Of a stretch of DNA of 27,652 nt, positions 1 through 9,411 are shown piece by piece. The notes below the pieces were generated by a model. That model was not told the DNA's origin, searched no databases, and saw only the letters and a list, made by a program, of their open reading frames with translations. The translations under genes and the position numbers were made by a program. Numbering within the stretch: position 1 is the stretch's first letter; every line of letters starts with the position of its first letter. Source of the DNA: JANXQG01 sp037147235 (GTDB taxonomy: Bacteria; Planctomycetota; Planctomycetia; Pirellulales; Thermoguttaceae); contig JBAWVO010000051.1 in assembly GCA_037147235.1 (NCBI GenBank), forward strand, positions 1-27,652, read 5' to 3'.

Positions 1-37
1 CCGATGGGGCAGTTGACCTGAGCGCAGACAGGTCAAT

Positions 38-1566
38 TTATAAAAACGCCAAAGAGCTTGAAACGGTCACCGTCTTGCCATCGATCCTGGCCTCGCCCCA
101 GATAAACTTCTGGTCCGTGCCAGCAATCGCAAACCGTTTCAGTGGTTCCCTGCCTTTTGCCACAAGACCCGCGCCCACATGGGTAAAGTGAAGCCGGATT
201 TTGCCGCCCTCGATTTTCATACGCTCATACTGGGGGCCGGATTACTCGATCGTCCGGCCATAGGTCTTGGCCAGTGCCACCAGCGAGAGGCGATGGCCGA
301 CCTCCTCCTTGGTGAGTGGATGGATGTCGTTGGCGTTGCCGATATCGATCGTAACTGCCATGCCCGAATTGGGGACGATTTTCTGAAGCATCGACTGTAT
401 TTCGCGAAACGCGGCCCAATTGCTCTCGCCGGGCTGTTCCCGGGGCACCATGTAGCTTGACAGTTGCACAAAGTAGACTGGAAAATCCCCCCGATCCCAA
501 CGAGTCCGTCAGTCGCGAACCATAGCCGGGAATAGCGTCCGATAAAGCTCCGCCTCGTCGGCGTTGCCCTCGCCCTGATACCAGATGGCACCTTTGATCC
601 CGAACGGAATAAGAGGGGCAATCATGCCGTTGAAGAGCGATGTCGGCGCAGTAATAATGTTGTCTTCCCATGCGTCCATGCCGACCGGTCTGGTGGGCGA
701 TGCTCCTGGCGGCTCGGGTTTGGATGGAGGCTCCTTGCCCTCAGCATTGGCTTTGGCTTTGGCGGTATCGACCTCCCAGCGTTTCACCGTCTCCGGCCAC
801 CGCGCTGTGTTTTCCTTCCACTTCGCCCGATCCCGAAGATAGCATTCCTTGTGCCGTGGGAAATCCGCTCTGGCCGTAAGTGCCTGATTCAGGTACATCG
901 CGAGCACCGCTTCCGATCTGAGTCCCTCCAAGCTGGTCCACATCTGACCGGAGCTGCTCCCCCGGCAGGCATTGATCAGACCGACAGGAATCTTCTCAAC
1001 TCGATGAATTTCCCTTCCGAAAGAATATCCCGTTGCAGAAAACTCCTTCACTGCACCGGGCGTGCATACCGCCCAGCTTCCCTTGCAGTCGGTCTGCGGT
1101 TCGAGAAACGTTTCCTTAGGCAGCTTGAAGAGCCGTATCTGCGGATAGTTGGCCTGGCCAAGTCCCTTGGGGTCGTTGACATCCCGCCCGATAACCCGTT
1201 GCACCGGCAACGCCATGTTCGACTGTCCTGAGCAAATCCACACGTCGCCGATCAGCACATCCTTGAATTTGAACGTGTTCTTTCCGGCAATCGACACCGT
1301 AACCGGTGTGGTGCTGATCTTCAAGTCCGCAAAGATGACCTTCCACTTTCCGTCCGCCCCTGCCGTCGTCGTGGCCTTGGAATCCCCCACGGTCACCGCA
1401 ATAACTTCGCCGGGATCGGCCCAGCCCCAGATCGGCGTATTGGCACCCGCCTGCAACATCATGTGTTCACCAATGATGGCCGGCACGCGCACATCAGCTC
1501 GCCCCACCCCACCCCGCACAAGGCACAAAGAATCCCGACAACAACAAACCCTGTCTTTCGATTCAT
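38..1566 (-). pseudogene. Broken sialate O-acetylesterase-type SGNH esterase
   Basis: This would be a secreted carbohydrate esterase of the sialate 9-O-acetylesterase type (SGNH fold), removing acetyl groups from sugars. The nucleophile block SGQSNM, the WYQGEGN block and the catalytic Asp-His block DIHPLTKEEVGHRL are all recognisable. The gene is interrupted. The signal peptide starting at 1566 (MNRKTGFVVVGILCALCG) is in a different frame from the mature part, with the shift in a G-rich tract near 1495-1515. The body then runs in one frame from about 1500 down to 41 but has an in-frame TGA at 509-511, where the family has Trp in a VRDWR-type motif. It also has an in-frame TAA at 242-244, between TIE and SGPQYER, where Tyr is expected. 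The frame ends at a TAA (38-40) before the usual C-terminal VRYAW-like end. Two substitutions plus a shift make it a likely pseudogene. The 193 bp upstream, to the next gene's stop, show nothing recognisable. Confidence 0.85.
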
Positions 1567-1759
1567 ACAATACACAATACACCTGCATGTTTTATTCTTT
1601 ACTATCTGTACGGAAAAGTAGAGTGAGACGAGTGAAACGAGCCCCATCATGACGATTCGCTGAAAAATGGTGGGACTCGCTGCGATCGGCCCACCCGACA
1701 CCTTGCCGTTGACATATTCCGCAACAGCTACTACTTACGCAACCGCTTCTTGAGTCCAC

Positions 1760-4700
1760 TCACAATCCCAGGTGCTTCTCGCCTTCCGCCAAAGGATTCC
1801 CCCAGAAATCACGCCCGCCCGAGTTGGCGATCGGCATTCCCCTATTTCGGCAGGGCGAATCCGCGCGCAACCGATATCCTGCCAGCGAATCAAGTCCTAT
1901 GCCGCCAGTGCCCACTGCCACAAACCGCGGATCCACCAACATCGCATGGGCATCCTCCGGCAATTTGAACCAGGGGCCGAAATAGACGTTGTGACTCATA
2001 AGGCCTGGCTTCCGTTTGGAGATTTTGAAACGCCCCTGTCCCGTGGCGTAGAAGATGTTGTTGGTATAGACGGCATTGGTGAAGACCTCCACCGTGCCGC
2101 AATCAACATAGAAGACGTTGTTGTACAGGTGGTTGTCAGCCTCAAGCGAACTGCCTCCGCACATCAGGCGAACCTGGTCGTTCTCGCTGACGTTGAATCG
2201 CGCAATATTGTGTTCCGCGCTCGGCATGATCAGCAACCAGCCGCCCCGGTTGTGTCGGCTGTAATTGTATTGCAGCACGCAATGGCGGCAGTCAAAGTCA
2301 AAATCAAAAGCCTGACCGTCCTGATTGTTGCCCTGCACGTTGGTGTCGTAAACTTCATTGAACTGCATGAGGGAGTGGTCGCATGTATGCATCCAGATCG
2401 ACGCCGCACAGGCGTTGTACCCCTCCATGCCGTCGGGCAGCACCGCGTTCGGGTCGCCGCAACGCAAGCCGGCATGATTGACCACGTTGTATTCCACCAG
2501 TGCTCCCTTGCTGCCGAGTATCAGGATGGCATCGCCGCCAAGATTGGTCATGCGATTATGGCGCACCAACACCCGCGTGGCCGAGGCCGCCTTCGTAGGT
2601 GTCCAGACGATGATCGCACTGCGGTCAACCCGTTCGATCAGGTTATGTTCGATGAGAACCTCATCAAAAGTTGCCACCTGTTCGCCTCTTGGTGATGCCA
2701 CCAGAATCGCCGTGGAGGTGTAGCTATCGATCCCCTGATCGCGCCCGCCCAACAGGCCCCAGATGTCATGAATATGGCAGTCGCCGACGACAATATGACG
2801 GAATACGCGGCCGGCACCAGCCACTAGCACAAGAATGCCCTGTCGGTGCTCCTGTGCCGGTGGCGCGCCACTGGTTATTTCCAAATGGCGAATCTCCCAG
2901 TACTCCTGGTTCGACAACTGGACCGCTGCGCCGATGGCTGCACCCATGTCAATGATCGGCAAAGGCCCCTCGCCGTAGTGATCGATGCGGATCGGATGGC
3001 CTTCGCTGCCGGAGCCTTGCGGTCGCAACTGGCCCTGCCAGCGACAGCCCGCCTTGAACAGAACGGCATCGCCGGGGGCAAAGACCTGCTGATTGACCCG
3101 AGCCAACGAACGCCAGGGCGTCGCCGCTCCTCCACCGGCTGAATCATCCCCGGCCATTGCATCCACATAATAGGTTATCCCGGCCAAAGGGACAGAAGAC
3201 CTCTTGCGCTGCGAGTTCCCCATGCTGCCGTGGAGCGAGTCATATACCGCGCCTTCCGGGACCAGCACAACCGTCGCACCAGCTTCTGTCTTCAGCACAA
3301 CCCGTTCGCCCTTCAATTTCTCAACCTTTTTGCCGTCGCGGTAGACGTCCATAGACTTGCCAGGCCATGGATTCACCAGCGTACAGGGGCGACCCTTCTC
3401 ACTGGTGATCTTCACATACTGCACGACGCCGTCCTTGAGCGAGCTGGAAACCAGGAAGGCGCCCCACGCGCGGATACTCCGGAAACTAGCGTCCTTATTC
3501 TTCGGCCACACGGGAAAAACTCGCAAGACGTGCCCGTGCCCCATGCAGAGCATCTCGTTGATGGCATTGGGTACGATGCTACAATTCTCGACGCCGTGAA
3601 CATTGTCACGTGTGAAACCGTTGACATCCCCCACTTTCTCGATCATCCCACGCATCTCCTTGAGGATGATCTCGGGATCGTATCCCACGCGCGCCGCTGC
3701 GGCGTAGATGCTGCTCATTCCGTTGCCGTCGATCCAGCGGTTCATGACGCGGACCGTGTTGTGGGAGACTTCAAGCAGCTTGGGGTCGCTGTCCAGGCCG
3801 ATCGCCCCTGCCGGATAGATATGCTGAATTCCCACGGTATTGCCATCACACCAGGCCATGCCCTTTTCGGTGTAGCGGAAAACCGTCGCGCCATCATGCT
3901 CCTGAGTGGCAAACTTGCTCAGGTTCTTCAGAATGTGCTGCCATTTCTCCTGCCGGGCGGCATCGACGCCCAACTCAGTACTCATGTCCATGGCCAGTTC
4001 AAGCGTCGTGCGCACCAAGCCCAGCGACACGATGGAGTTAAAGTCCGGGCCAGAACCCTCATGCACGGAATCGTCATAAATTACGTAGCGGCCATTTTCA
4101 AACTTCAGATAGTCTTCCCAGAAGTTCGCGACTTCGAGTACGAACGGGTAGACCTTCGTCGCGTATTCTTTATCATAGGTGTGATACCAGCGCATTGCCA
4201 TGTTCGCCAAGCAGTATGCCGCATTGCTCTTCTGTCCAAGAAAGGTGCCTGGCTTGCAGGTTTCGATCCCCTTGGCGCCGATCCCCACGGAATAGTACAC
4301 GCCGCGGATTTTCAGCAGATCCTTCGCGTAGGCTCGGCCGCGATCCATGAAGGCCAGAACCGGTGCTTCGAAGGTGTCCGCCTGCTCAAGGTGATTGCAG
4401 GAATAGAGGCCATAGAAGTGCGCCTGGTAGTTGTAGTTGAGATGGTAATCACCGGCCCAGCGCGGATCGTCATCCGTGACCCATAGTCCGAAAAGGCCCT
4501 GGGGGAAGTCCGGATTCCGGCTGCCGCTCCCCAGGACGTAATTGGAGAGGTAATAACGCTGCTCCAGGATCGGATCGCCGATTGTGACCAGCGACTTTGC
4601 CCAAAACTCCCGCCACCAGCGGGCGTGTTTCTGCTCAATATCGCTGACCTTCTCCTTGGTCAAAGCGGTGGCCATCTCCAACGCGGCCAGCAGCGGATCC

Positions 4701-5602
4701 TTGGCATCCAAAGAACTTTGCATCGCCACCGCGACCGTGACTTTCTGCCCCGGCAGCAGCGTGAACTTCGTGCCCGGTTGCGATTGGGCCTTCCGTGGCT
4801 TCGGTCTCTTCGGCTGCGGATTGAGTATGGCTCCCTCGACCACCGGCTCCAATTCCGGGATCGTCACTTTACCGCCGATGACCGTTAGGACGCAGGCTGC
4901 CGCAGTGGGGATTTTCTCTTCGGCAAACGCCTTCGTGGCCCAGAGAACCCCGTCCTTGCGGCCGAGACTTTCCTTCGAGCCTCGCCCCGGTGCCGACCAT
5001 AACCTGGTTTCCACCTCGACAGGCTTGCCCGTCACGGAAAGCTCGACAAGCAGAACGTCTTCCGTGGCCGCGACCAAGGAACGCATGGTTACCGTACTTT
5101 CACCCTTGACAAATCGGGACGTTGTGATGGCCGGGTAGAGTTGCTGTTCGATCAGATACGTACCGTCGGCCAGCGAGGGAATGTTGATTTCTATGCCGCC
5201 GAAAAGACGCGGGCCGCCCATGCGATGGCCGTCTTTCATCCGCCAGAAATTGTTCTTGCTGATCCAGAACCGCTGGGATTCCGGTTTGCCGCTGATCACG
5301 GCACCGAGATCGCCATTGCCTAGAAGAGGCCCCCTGGCTGAATCCCGGGAAGGGACTCCGCCCGGCGGCGCATTGAAGACCGTCTTGTATTGTGAAACAA
5401 TTCGCTCAGCCTCGGTCTGCATTTGCTTATCGGCCTGCGCACCGTGCGTCTGTCCGAACCCGATCATCTGGCCGAGCCAACCGCCTTTCATCTTATCCTG
5501 AAACACACGGAGCGGCAGACGGCGCATCTGCTGACTCTCCTGAGCGGCTGCGGAAGTGCAAACCAAGAACAACATACCTAGACATCGAATTCTCGCGAAC
5601 AT
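1760..5602 (-). CDS. Giant secreted GH95-like hydrolase fused to a right-handed beta-helix domain
   Basis: The product has 1280 residues. Residues 1-21 are a signal peptide. Residues about 28-55 (FQDKMKGGWLGQMIG) resemble the N-terminus of ADP-ribosylglycohydrolase-family proteins. Residues about 75-785 resemble GH95/DUF5703-type (alpha/alpha)6 enzymes: GPLLGNGDLGAVISG near 91-105, HLNYNYQAHFYGLYSCNH at 387-404, and a C-terminal block near 680-750 with INEMLCMGHGHVLRVFPVWP. GH95 members mainly cleave alpha-L-fucosides or galactosides. From 809 a new domain begins with TYYVDAMAGDDSAGG and continues to the end with beta-helix repeats and N-rich turns, as in GH141-type or pectate-lyase-like proteins. 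Met794 could be a separate start, but it has no Shine-Dalgarno and the frame is continuous, so a fusion is preferred. The start at 5602 follows AAGGAGG. The gene is 44 bp downstream of the GH2 gene and probably cotranscribed. Family assignment is from memory of motifs; the exact substrate is unknown. Confidence 0.8.
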   Translation of the reverse strand: MFARIRCLGMLFLVCTSAAAQESQQMRRLPLRVFQDKMKGGWLGQMIGFGQTHGAQADKQMQTEAERIVSQYKTVFNAPPGGVPSRDSARGPLLGNGDLGAVISGKPESQRFWISKNNFWRMKDGHRMGGPRLFGGIEINIPSLADGTYLIEQQLYPAITTSRFVKGESTVTMRSLVAATEDVLLVELSVTGKPVEVETRLWSAPGRGSKESLGRKDGVLWATKAFAEEKIPTAAACVLTVIGGKVTIPELEPVVEGAILNPQPKRPKPRKAQSQPGTKFTLLPGQKVTVAVAMQSSLDAKDPLLAALEMATALTKEKVSDIEQKHARWWREFWAKSLVTIGDPILEQRYYLSNYVLGSGSRNPDFPQGLFGLWVTDDDPRWAGDYHLNYNYQAHFYGLYSCNHLEQADTFEAPVLAFMDRGRAYAKDLLKIRGVYYSVGIGAKGIETCKPGTFLGQKSNAAYCLANMAMRWYHTYDKEYATKVYPFVLEVANFWEDYLKFENGRYVIYDDSVHEGSGPDFNSIVSLGLVRTTLELAMDMSTELGVDAARQEKWQHILKNLSKFATQEHDGATVFRYTEKGMAWCDGNTVGIQHIYPAGAIGLDSDPKLLEVSHNTVRVMNRWIDGNGMSSIYAAAARVGYDPEIILKEMRGMIEKVGDVNGFTRDNVHGVENCSIVPNAINEMLCMGHGHVLRVFPVWPKNKDASFRSIRAWGAFLVSSSLKDGVVQYVKITSEKGRPCTLVNPWPGKSMDVYRDGKKVEKLKGERVVLKTEAGATVVLVPEGAVYDSLHGSMGNSQRKRSSVPLAGITYYVDAMAGDDSAGGGAATPWRSLARVNQQVFAPGDAVLFKAGCRWQGQLRPQGSGSEGHPIRIDHYGEGPLPIIDMGAAIGAAVQLSNQEYWEIRHLEITSGAPPAQEHRQGILVLVAGAGRVFRHIVVGDCHIHDIWGLLGGRDQGIDSYTSTAILVASPRGEQVATFDEVLIEHNLIERVDRSAIIVWTPTKAASATRVLVRHNRMTNLGGDAILILGSKGALVEYNVVNHAGLRCGDPNAVLPDGMEGYNACAASIWMHTCDHSLMQFNEVYDTNVQGNNQDGQAFDFDFDCRHCVLQYNYSRHNRGGWLLIMPSAEHNIARFNVSENDQVRLMCGGSSLEADNHLYNNVFYVDCGTVEVFTNAVYTNNIFYATGQGRFKISKRKPGLMSHNVYFGPWFKLPEDAHAMLVDPRFVAVGTGGIGLDSLAGYRLRADSPCRNRGMPIANSGGRDFWGNPLAEGEKHLGL

Positions 5603-5646
5603 GTTCTCATCTCCTCCTTACTTGTTATTATTGCTATCCCTCAGCC

Positions 5647-7767
5647 TTATTTTGACACGCTAAAATCCCGCAAGCTGCGCACGGGTTTACCATCGGCTCC
5701 GCGCAACTCTGCCACGATCTGGCATTTGCCCGAACCGGCCGGAACATTCAGTTCAAACGTGAAGACCTCGCGTCCCAGTGCAGCCACCTTGCCGTTGTGC
5801 GTCTTTTCGGCGAGAGCCTTGCCTTCGCATGAAAGCCGTAACGTAATAGGCCCTTGCCACTCCGCGTCGAGGTCATTGATTACCACGACCGGAACCTTCA
5901 ATGCCGCACCACCCGCGCATTCGCTGGCCCAAAAATCGATCATCAGCCCAACCGGGGCAAAGGCGTCTCGCACGTATTGGAAGAAATACGGCTCAAACGT
6001 AGGACGCTCAATGTCGATGAAGTTGTCACTGGTTTGACCGCCAGGCCGGCTATAGCCAAGGCCGCAGAAGTGCATCACCCCCGCCACTTTCCGCCCCGTT
6101 CGCCAGAACTCGGTTTTGGCGGCCACCGTGCGGGCGTAGGACTCGCGGTACTGGTCTGCGCTGGGATTGGGCGGCAACAAGTATCGATACGACTTGCTGT
6201 GTACCGGGATCGTAGTCGGCGTGCCGTCGCGATTGAGCCAGAGCCAGCCATATTCGTTGATAATAATTGGGTTGTCGTCGCGATTAGGTATCGAGTTGTT
6301 CGCTTCACTGCCCGGATCGCCCGGCTTGGGCGACATCTGAGCAAACTCCGCCATGCGGAACTTTGGGTTGATGTGCCGGTAGGGGTGGGACTCATAGACG
6401 TCGGTGGGGCTTTGCGGCGCGTCCCAGCCGTTGTCCCAGGGCCGATTCGAGAGATCCAACTTCCGCACGGCCGTAAGGGCCTTTCCGGTGATCTGCTGAT
6501 TGGGTGTTTCGTTCTGTGCGTCCCAGATCACCACGCTGGGATGGTTCCATCGTTCCTGCATCCACTCGGCATACTGGGCGGTCAGAGCATTGAGGCTGCC
6601 CGTCTGGCCCCACACCGGAAATTCATCCTGAATCATCAGCCCTTCCTCGTCGGCAATGCGATACCACATCTCGGGCGGGAAGCCGATACAGTAGCGGGCG
6701 GAGTTCCAGTTCATGCTGCGGAAGCCGCGAATCACGTTGCGTACCCACTCCTCGCGCCACGGCTTGTCGCCTCGCTTGGGATCCTCGAAGAAACGATAGA
6801 TGCAAATGTTCGTGCCGCGAAGATAGTACGGCTTGCCATTCAGCAGGGGCAGCTTCGTCTTCGGATCAAACGAGAAACACCTCATGCCAAAGCGTGTGTT
6901 CAGAGTATCCGTGGTCGTCGGCCCAACCAGGGCGGACACATCCAGCTCATAAAGGAACGGGTCTTCGGGCGTCCAGATTTGGCAGTTTTCGATCGGCAGA
7001 ACCAGTTCGATGGTCTGTTGCTCGCCCGGTTTCCAGAATCGCTTCTGGCTATCGGCGGAACCAACAACCTTGCGAGTTTTGACCTCGCGCACGGTGCAGC
7101 GAACAACGGCCTCGGCGTCTGCGCCATTCGGGTTTCGCACCAACGACACCACGCGAACCTTCTTGCCCGGCACGTCTGGCACTGCCTGTACACGTTCAAT
7201 GCAGGGCGATCCCGAAAGGATCAACTCGACGGAATCGTAAATACCCGGGATGTAACGCGTCTTCTCGAAGTCGTGGCCCCAAGGAATATCGTCGCCGACG
7301 GCCGTTCGCGACGCGCCGACACGGATCACCAGTTCGTTTGTCTGACCATTGCCTTTCAGTTTCCCGCCAACATCAAAGTAACCGGGAGTGAAGCAGCCAA
7401 TATGGTCTCCCAAGCAATGTCCGTTGAGATAGACCCGAGTGCCGAAACAGGCTTTGTGGACCTTGAGTTGGGCGACGGCGGGCACCGGCCCTTCGACGGT
7501 AAAGGAGCGACGGTACCAGAAGGCTCCGCGCCGCGGGTCTTTGTCCTTGGGGCCTACACCCTCGAACGCCGGCACGGCCATATCGGCCAAACCGGGCACG
7601 GCCGTCTGGCGGTCGAAACTCTTGGGGACATCATCCATCGTGCCTTCGGCGATCTGCCAAGTGCCGTCCAGGGAGATTACTTTGCGTCCCCCGTCTGCGC
7701 GGACTGTCGCAACGGAGACGGCCATGGAAATGATGATACAGGCAAGCAGAATGAAACGATGAAACAT
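5647..7767 (-). CDS. Secreted glycoside hydrolase family 2 enzyme
   Basis: This is a 706-residue GH2 enzyme, a retaining exo-glycosidase of the beta-galactosidase/beta-glucuronidase/beta-mannosidase group. A signal peptide (MFHRFILLACIIISMAVSVA) is followed by the sugar-binding jelly roll, with YLNGHCLGDHIGCFTPGYFD near 113-132. An Ig-like domain and a TIM barrel entered at LLNGKPYYLRGTN (308-320) come next. The acid/base is probably Glu420 in WDAQNE and the nucleophile Glu505 in IINEYGW. The start at 7767 is chosen because AAAGGA (7775-7780) lies 7 nt upstream. The in-frame ATG at 7788 overlaps the TGA of the orphan oxidoreductase tail and has no Shine-Dalgarno of its own. It sits between that remnant and the large fusion gene (44 bp gap). 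Sugar specificity cannot be read from the sequence. Confidence 0.93.
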   Translation of the reverse strand: MFHRFILLACIIISMAVSVATVRADGGRKVISLDGTWQIAEGTMDDVPKSFDRQTAVPGLADMAVPAFEGVGPKDKDPRRGAFWYRRSFTVEGPVPAVAQLKVHKACFGTRVYLNGHCLGDHIGCFTPGYFDVGGKLKGNGQTNELVIRVGASRTAVGDDIPWGHDFEKTRYIPGIYDSVELILSGSPCIERVQAVPDVPGKKVRVVSLVRNPNGADAEAVVRCTVREVKTRKVVGSADSQKRFWKPGEQQTIELVLPIENCQIWTPEDPFLYELDVSALVGPTTTDTLNTRFGMRCFSFDPKTKLPLLNGKPYYLRGTNICIYRFFEDPKRGDKPWREEWVRNVIRGFRSMNWNSARYCIGFPPEMWYRIADEEGLMIQDEFPVWGQTGSLNALTAQYAEWMQERWNHPSVVIWDAQNETPNQQITGKALTAVRKLDLSNRPWDNGWDAPQSPTDVYESHPYRHINPKFRMAEFAQMSPKPGDPGSEANNSIPNRDDNPIIINEYGWLWLNRDGTPTTIPVHSKSYRYLLPPNPSADQYRESYARTVAAKTEFWRTGRKVAGVMHFCGLGYSRPGGQTSDNFIDIERPTFEPYFFQYVRDAFAPVGLMIDFWASECAGGAALKVPVVVINDLDAEWQGPITLRLSCEGKALAEKTHNGKVAALGREVFTFELNVPAGSGKCQIVAELRGADGKPVRSLRDFSVSK

Positions 7768-7784
7768 GGTACGATCCTTTTTAC

Positions 7785-7847
7785 TCATAGTGTCCAGTCT
7801 TTGCGGTATTCATAGTGGAGGTATTGATTGGCTCCGGGTACATTGGT
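7785..7847 (-). pseudogene. Orphan 3' tail of a Gfo/Idh/MocA oxidoreductase gene
   Basis: These 63 bases read TNVPGANQYLHYEYRKDWTL-stop and match the last 20 codons and stop of the intact oxidoreductase at 10824-10886, with 7 mismatches (about 89% identity). Most differences are third-position changes, so the fragment came from a paralogue that was once under coding selection. No homology continues upstream, where the 3' end of sulfatase 1 follows after 22 bases. The remnant's TGA overlaps an ATG (ATGA) in line with the GH2 gene, exactly as the intact gene overlaps the GH63-like gene. It has no start of its own and no function is proposed. Confidence 0.88.
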
Positions 7848-7869
7848 AAGAGTCCGTCCGCCTTTGGAG

Positions 7870-9396
7870 TCAGTTTTGCGGCGGATCGCGGTGGTACTCG
7901 CCCTTTGCCCCCCGAAGAATGTTGCGGTCCTGCGTCCAGTGGCTGTTGTACCAGGAACACGCTTCAAAGGTGTCCTGCAACTCGGCTCTTTTATCATTCA
8001 GCTTGTTACGAAGTTCGACGAGTCGTACCTGGTGACTGGCGTCCTGGGAAAGATCCCTGGCCTGGCGCGGATCGGCGATATTGTCGAAGAGCAATTCCTT
8101 GCCGTCACTTCGATAGACGGCGTAGGTAAATTGCTTGTTGCGGAGTGCCCGCCACTCAAAACCATCGCTCCATGAGCAGGTGTGCCCCATGCCCTGCAGG
8201 AAAGCGAAGTTGGGTTCAGGGCCGGGCTTCCCTTGTGCCTGGGCGGCAAGGTTCATTCCTTCGACTTGCGAAGGAATGCGCAGTCCGGCCAGCCCCAGCA
8301 GCGTCGGCATGAGATCGGGCGAGGCCATGCAGGCGTCGCTGCGGTGGCCCGCCGGAATCTTACCTGGCCAGCGGACCAGCAACGGGACTCGTGCTGATTC
8401 GTCGTAGAACGTCATCTTGAATACGCGGCCGTGCGCGCCGAACTGTTCGCCATGATCGGAGGTGAAGGCCACGATCGTATCGTTTTCGATGCCAAGCCCT
8501 TGCAGGCAGTTGAGGATTCGACTCACGTTCCAGTCGAGATTGGCAGTCATGGCATAGTAGACCCGCATAAACTCAGGCAACCTTGGTTTCCAGTAACTCA
8601 GCCAGCGGTTAGGCTCGGCGTTGCGGTCCATGTGCGAATCGGGCCGGTCTTGCCAGGTCTCCGGCAACGGGAAGTCTACGCTGCGGAACTTCTCGTACCA
8701 CTGCCGAGGCACGTTCTCGGCGGCCCAGGGGTCGTGCGGAGGGCCGTAGGAAAGCACCAAGGCAAAAGGCTTTGCAGAGAGCGCGCGGGCGCGGATCTGC
8801 TCGATGGCCAGATCGGTGAAGTGATCCGGGCCGTAACCGACGATGCGGTGCGGCTTGGGTGTGTCGCGAAAATACCAAGCATGGTAATTATCGTGACCGA
8901 AATTGTAGGCCGCCCAAAAGTCATTGAAACCCAAGCGGTAGGGGCCCGGCGGAGTGTAGGCGTTGGCAACCTTTTCGTGCCCACCGAGTTCGTTGGCCCA
9001 GAGGTGCCACTTGCCGAGGTAAATCGTCTCATATCCGGCGGCGGTCAGCACGTGGCCCAAGCAATCCTGATTGGGATTCAGCCGTAACTCGTTGATGACC
9101 ATGCCGGTCGAGCTTGCATACTTGCCGGTCATGAACGTCGCTCGCGAAGCTGCACACACGGGCGTACTCACGACATAGTTGCGGAAGTTCACCCCCTCCG
9201 CGGCAAGCCGGTCAATGCAAGGCGTGATGGCCCGCTGGTCGCCGGCATATCCGAGCGACTGGTAACGGAGTTGATCGGCGATCAAGATAACCAGGTTGGG
9301 TTTTCGTGGGGCGACTTCCGCCGTATGCCCCGGGGAAACCGCAGCTAATAAGAAGGTGAGAACAAACCAAAATATCGCCAGATGCTTGAATTTCAT
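7870..9396 (-). CDS. Secreted sulfatase 1 (S1 family, Cys-type)
   Basis: This is a 508-residue type I sulfatase that hydrolyses sulfate esters, probably on a polysaccharide or oligosaccharide. A signal peptide (residues 1-26) is followed by the metal-binding start LVILIADQLRYQ (Asp41) and the formylglycine site CAASRATFMTGK, with Cys81 as the residue to be modified. Further family blocks are GKWH (Lys118-His121), PPHDP near 219 and SDHGEQFGAHG (Asp314, His315). The start at 9396 has AAAGG about 12 nt upstream and opens a good signal peptide. It begins 15 bp after the GH63-like gene, consistent with one transcript. Cys-type sulfatases need a formylglycine-generating enzyme (anSME or FGE), and none is encoded in this window. 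Confidence 0.95.
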   Translation of the reverse strand: MKFKHLAIFWFVLTFLLAAVSPGHTAEVAPRKPNLVILIADQLRYQSLGYAGDQRAITPCIDRLAAEGVNFRNYVVSTPVCAASRATFMTGKYASSTGMVINELRLNPNQDCLGHVLTAAGYETIYLGKWHLWANELGGHEKVANAYTPPGPYRLGFNDFWAAYNFGHDNYHAWYFRDTPKPHRIVGYGPDHFTDLAIEQIRARALSAKPFALVLSYGPPHDPWAAENVPRQWYEKFRSVDFPLPETWQDRPDSHMDRNAEPNRWLSYWKPRLPEFMRVYYAMTANLDWNVSRILNCLQGLGIENDTIVAFTSDHGEQFGAHGRVFKMTFYDESARVPLLVRWPGKIPAGHRSDACMASPDLMPTLLGLAGLRIPSQVEGMNLAAQAQGKPGPEPNFAFLQGMGHTCSWSDGFEWRALRNKQFTYAVYRSDGKELLFDNIADPRQARDLSQDASHQVRLVELRNKLNDKRAELQDTFEACSWYNSHWTQDRNILRGAKGEYHRDPPQN

Positions 9397-9411
9397 CAGA
9401 ACCGATAGCCT

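Noticed and set aside
509..511. Possible recoding of TGA as Trp or selenocysteine
   Set aside because: TGA ends other intact genes in the window (for example at 7870 and 16706). No selenocysteine-type structure is apparent, and a second stop and a frameshift point to decay.
3221..3223. Separate start for the beta-helix domain at Met794 of the large protein
   Set aside because: There is no Shine-Dalgarno or signal peptide after it and the frame is uninterrupted, so one fused gene is simpler.
3230..4486. 418-codon plus-strand open frame opposite the GH95-like domain
   Set aside because: It is antisense to conserved coding sequence with no family motif and no ribosome-binding site.
5854..7815. 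653-codon plus-strand open frame opposite the GH2 gene
   Set aside because: It is antisense to a gene with clear GH2 motifs, lacks recognisable domains and is explained by high GC at third codon positions.
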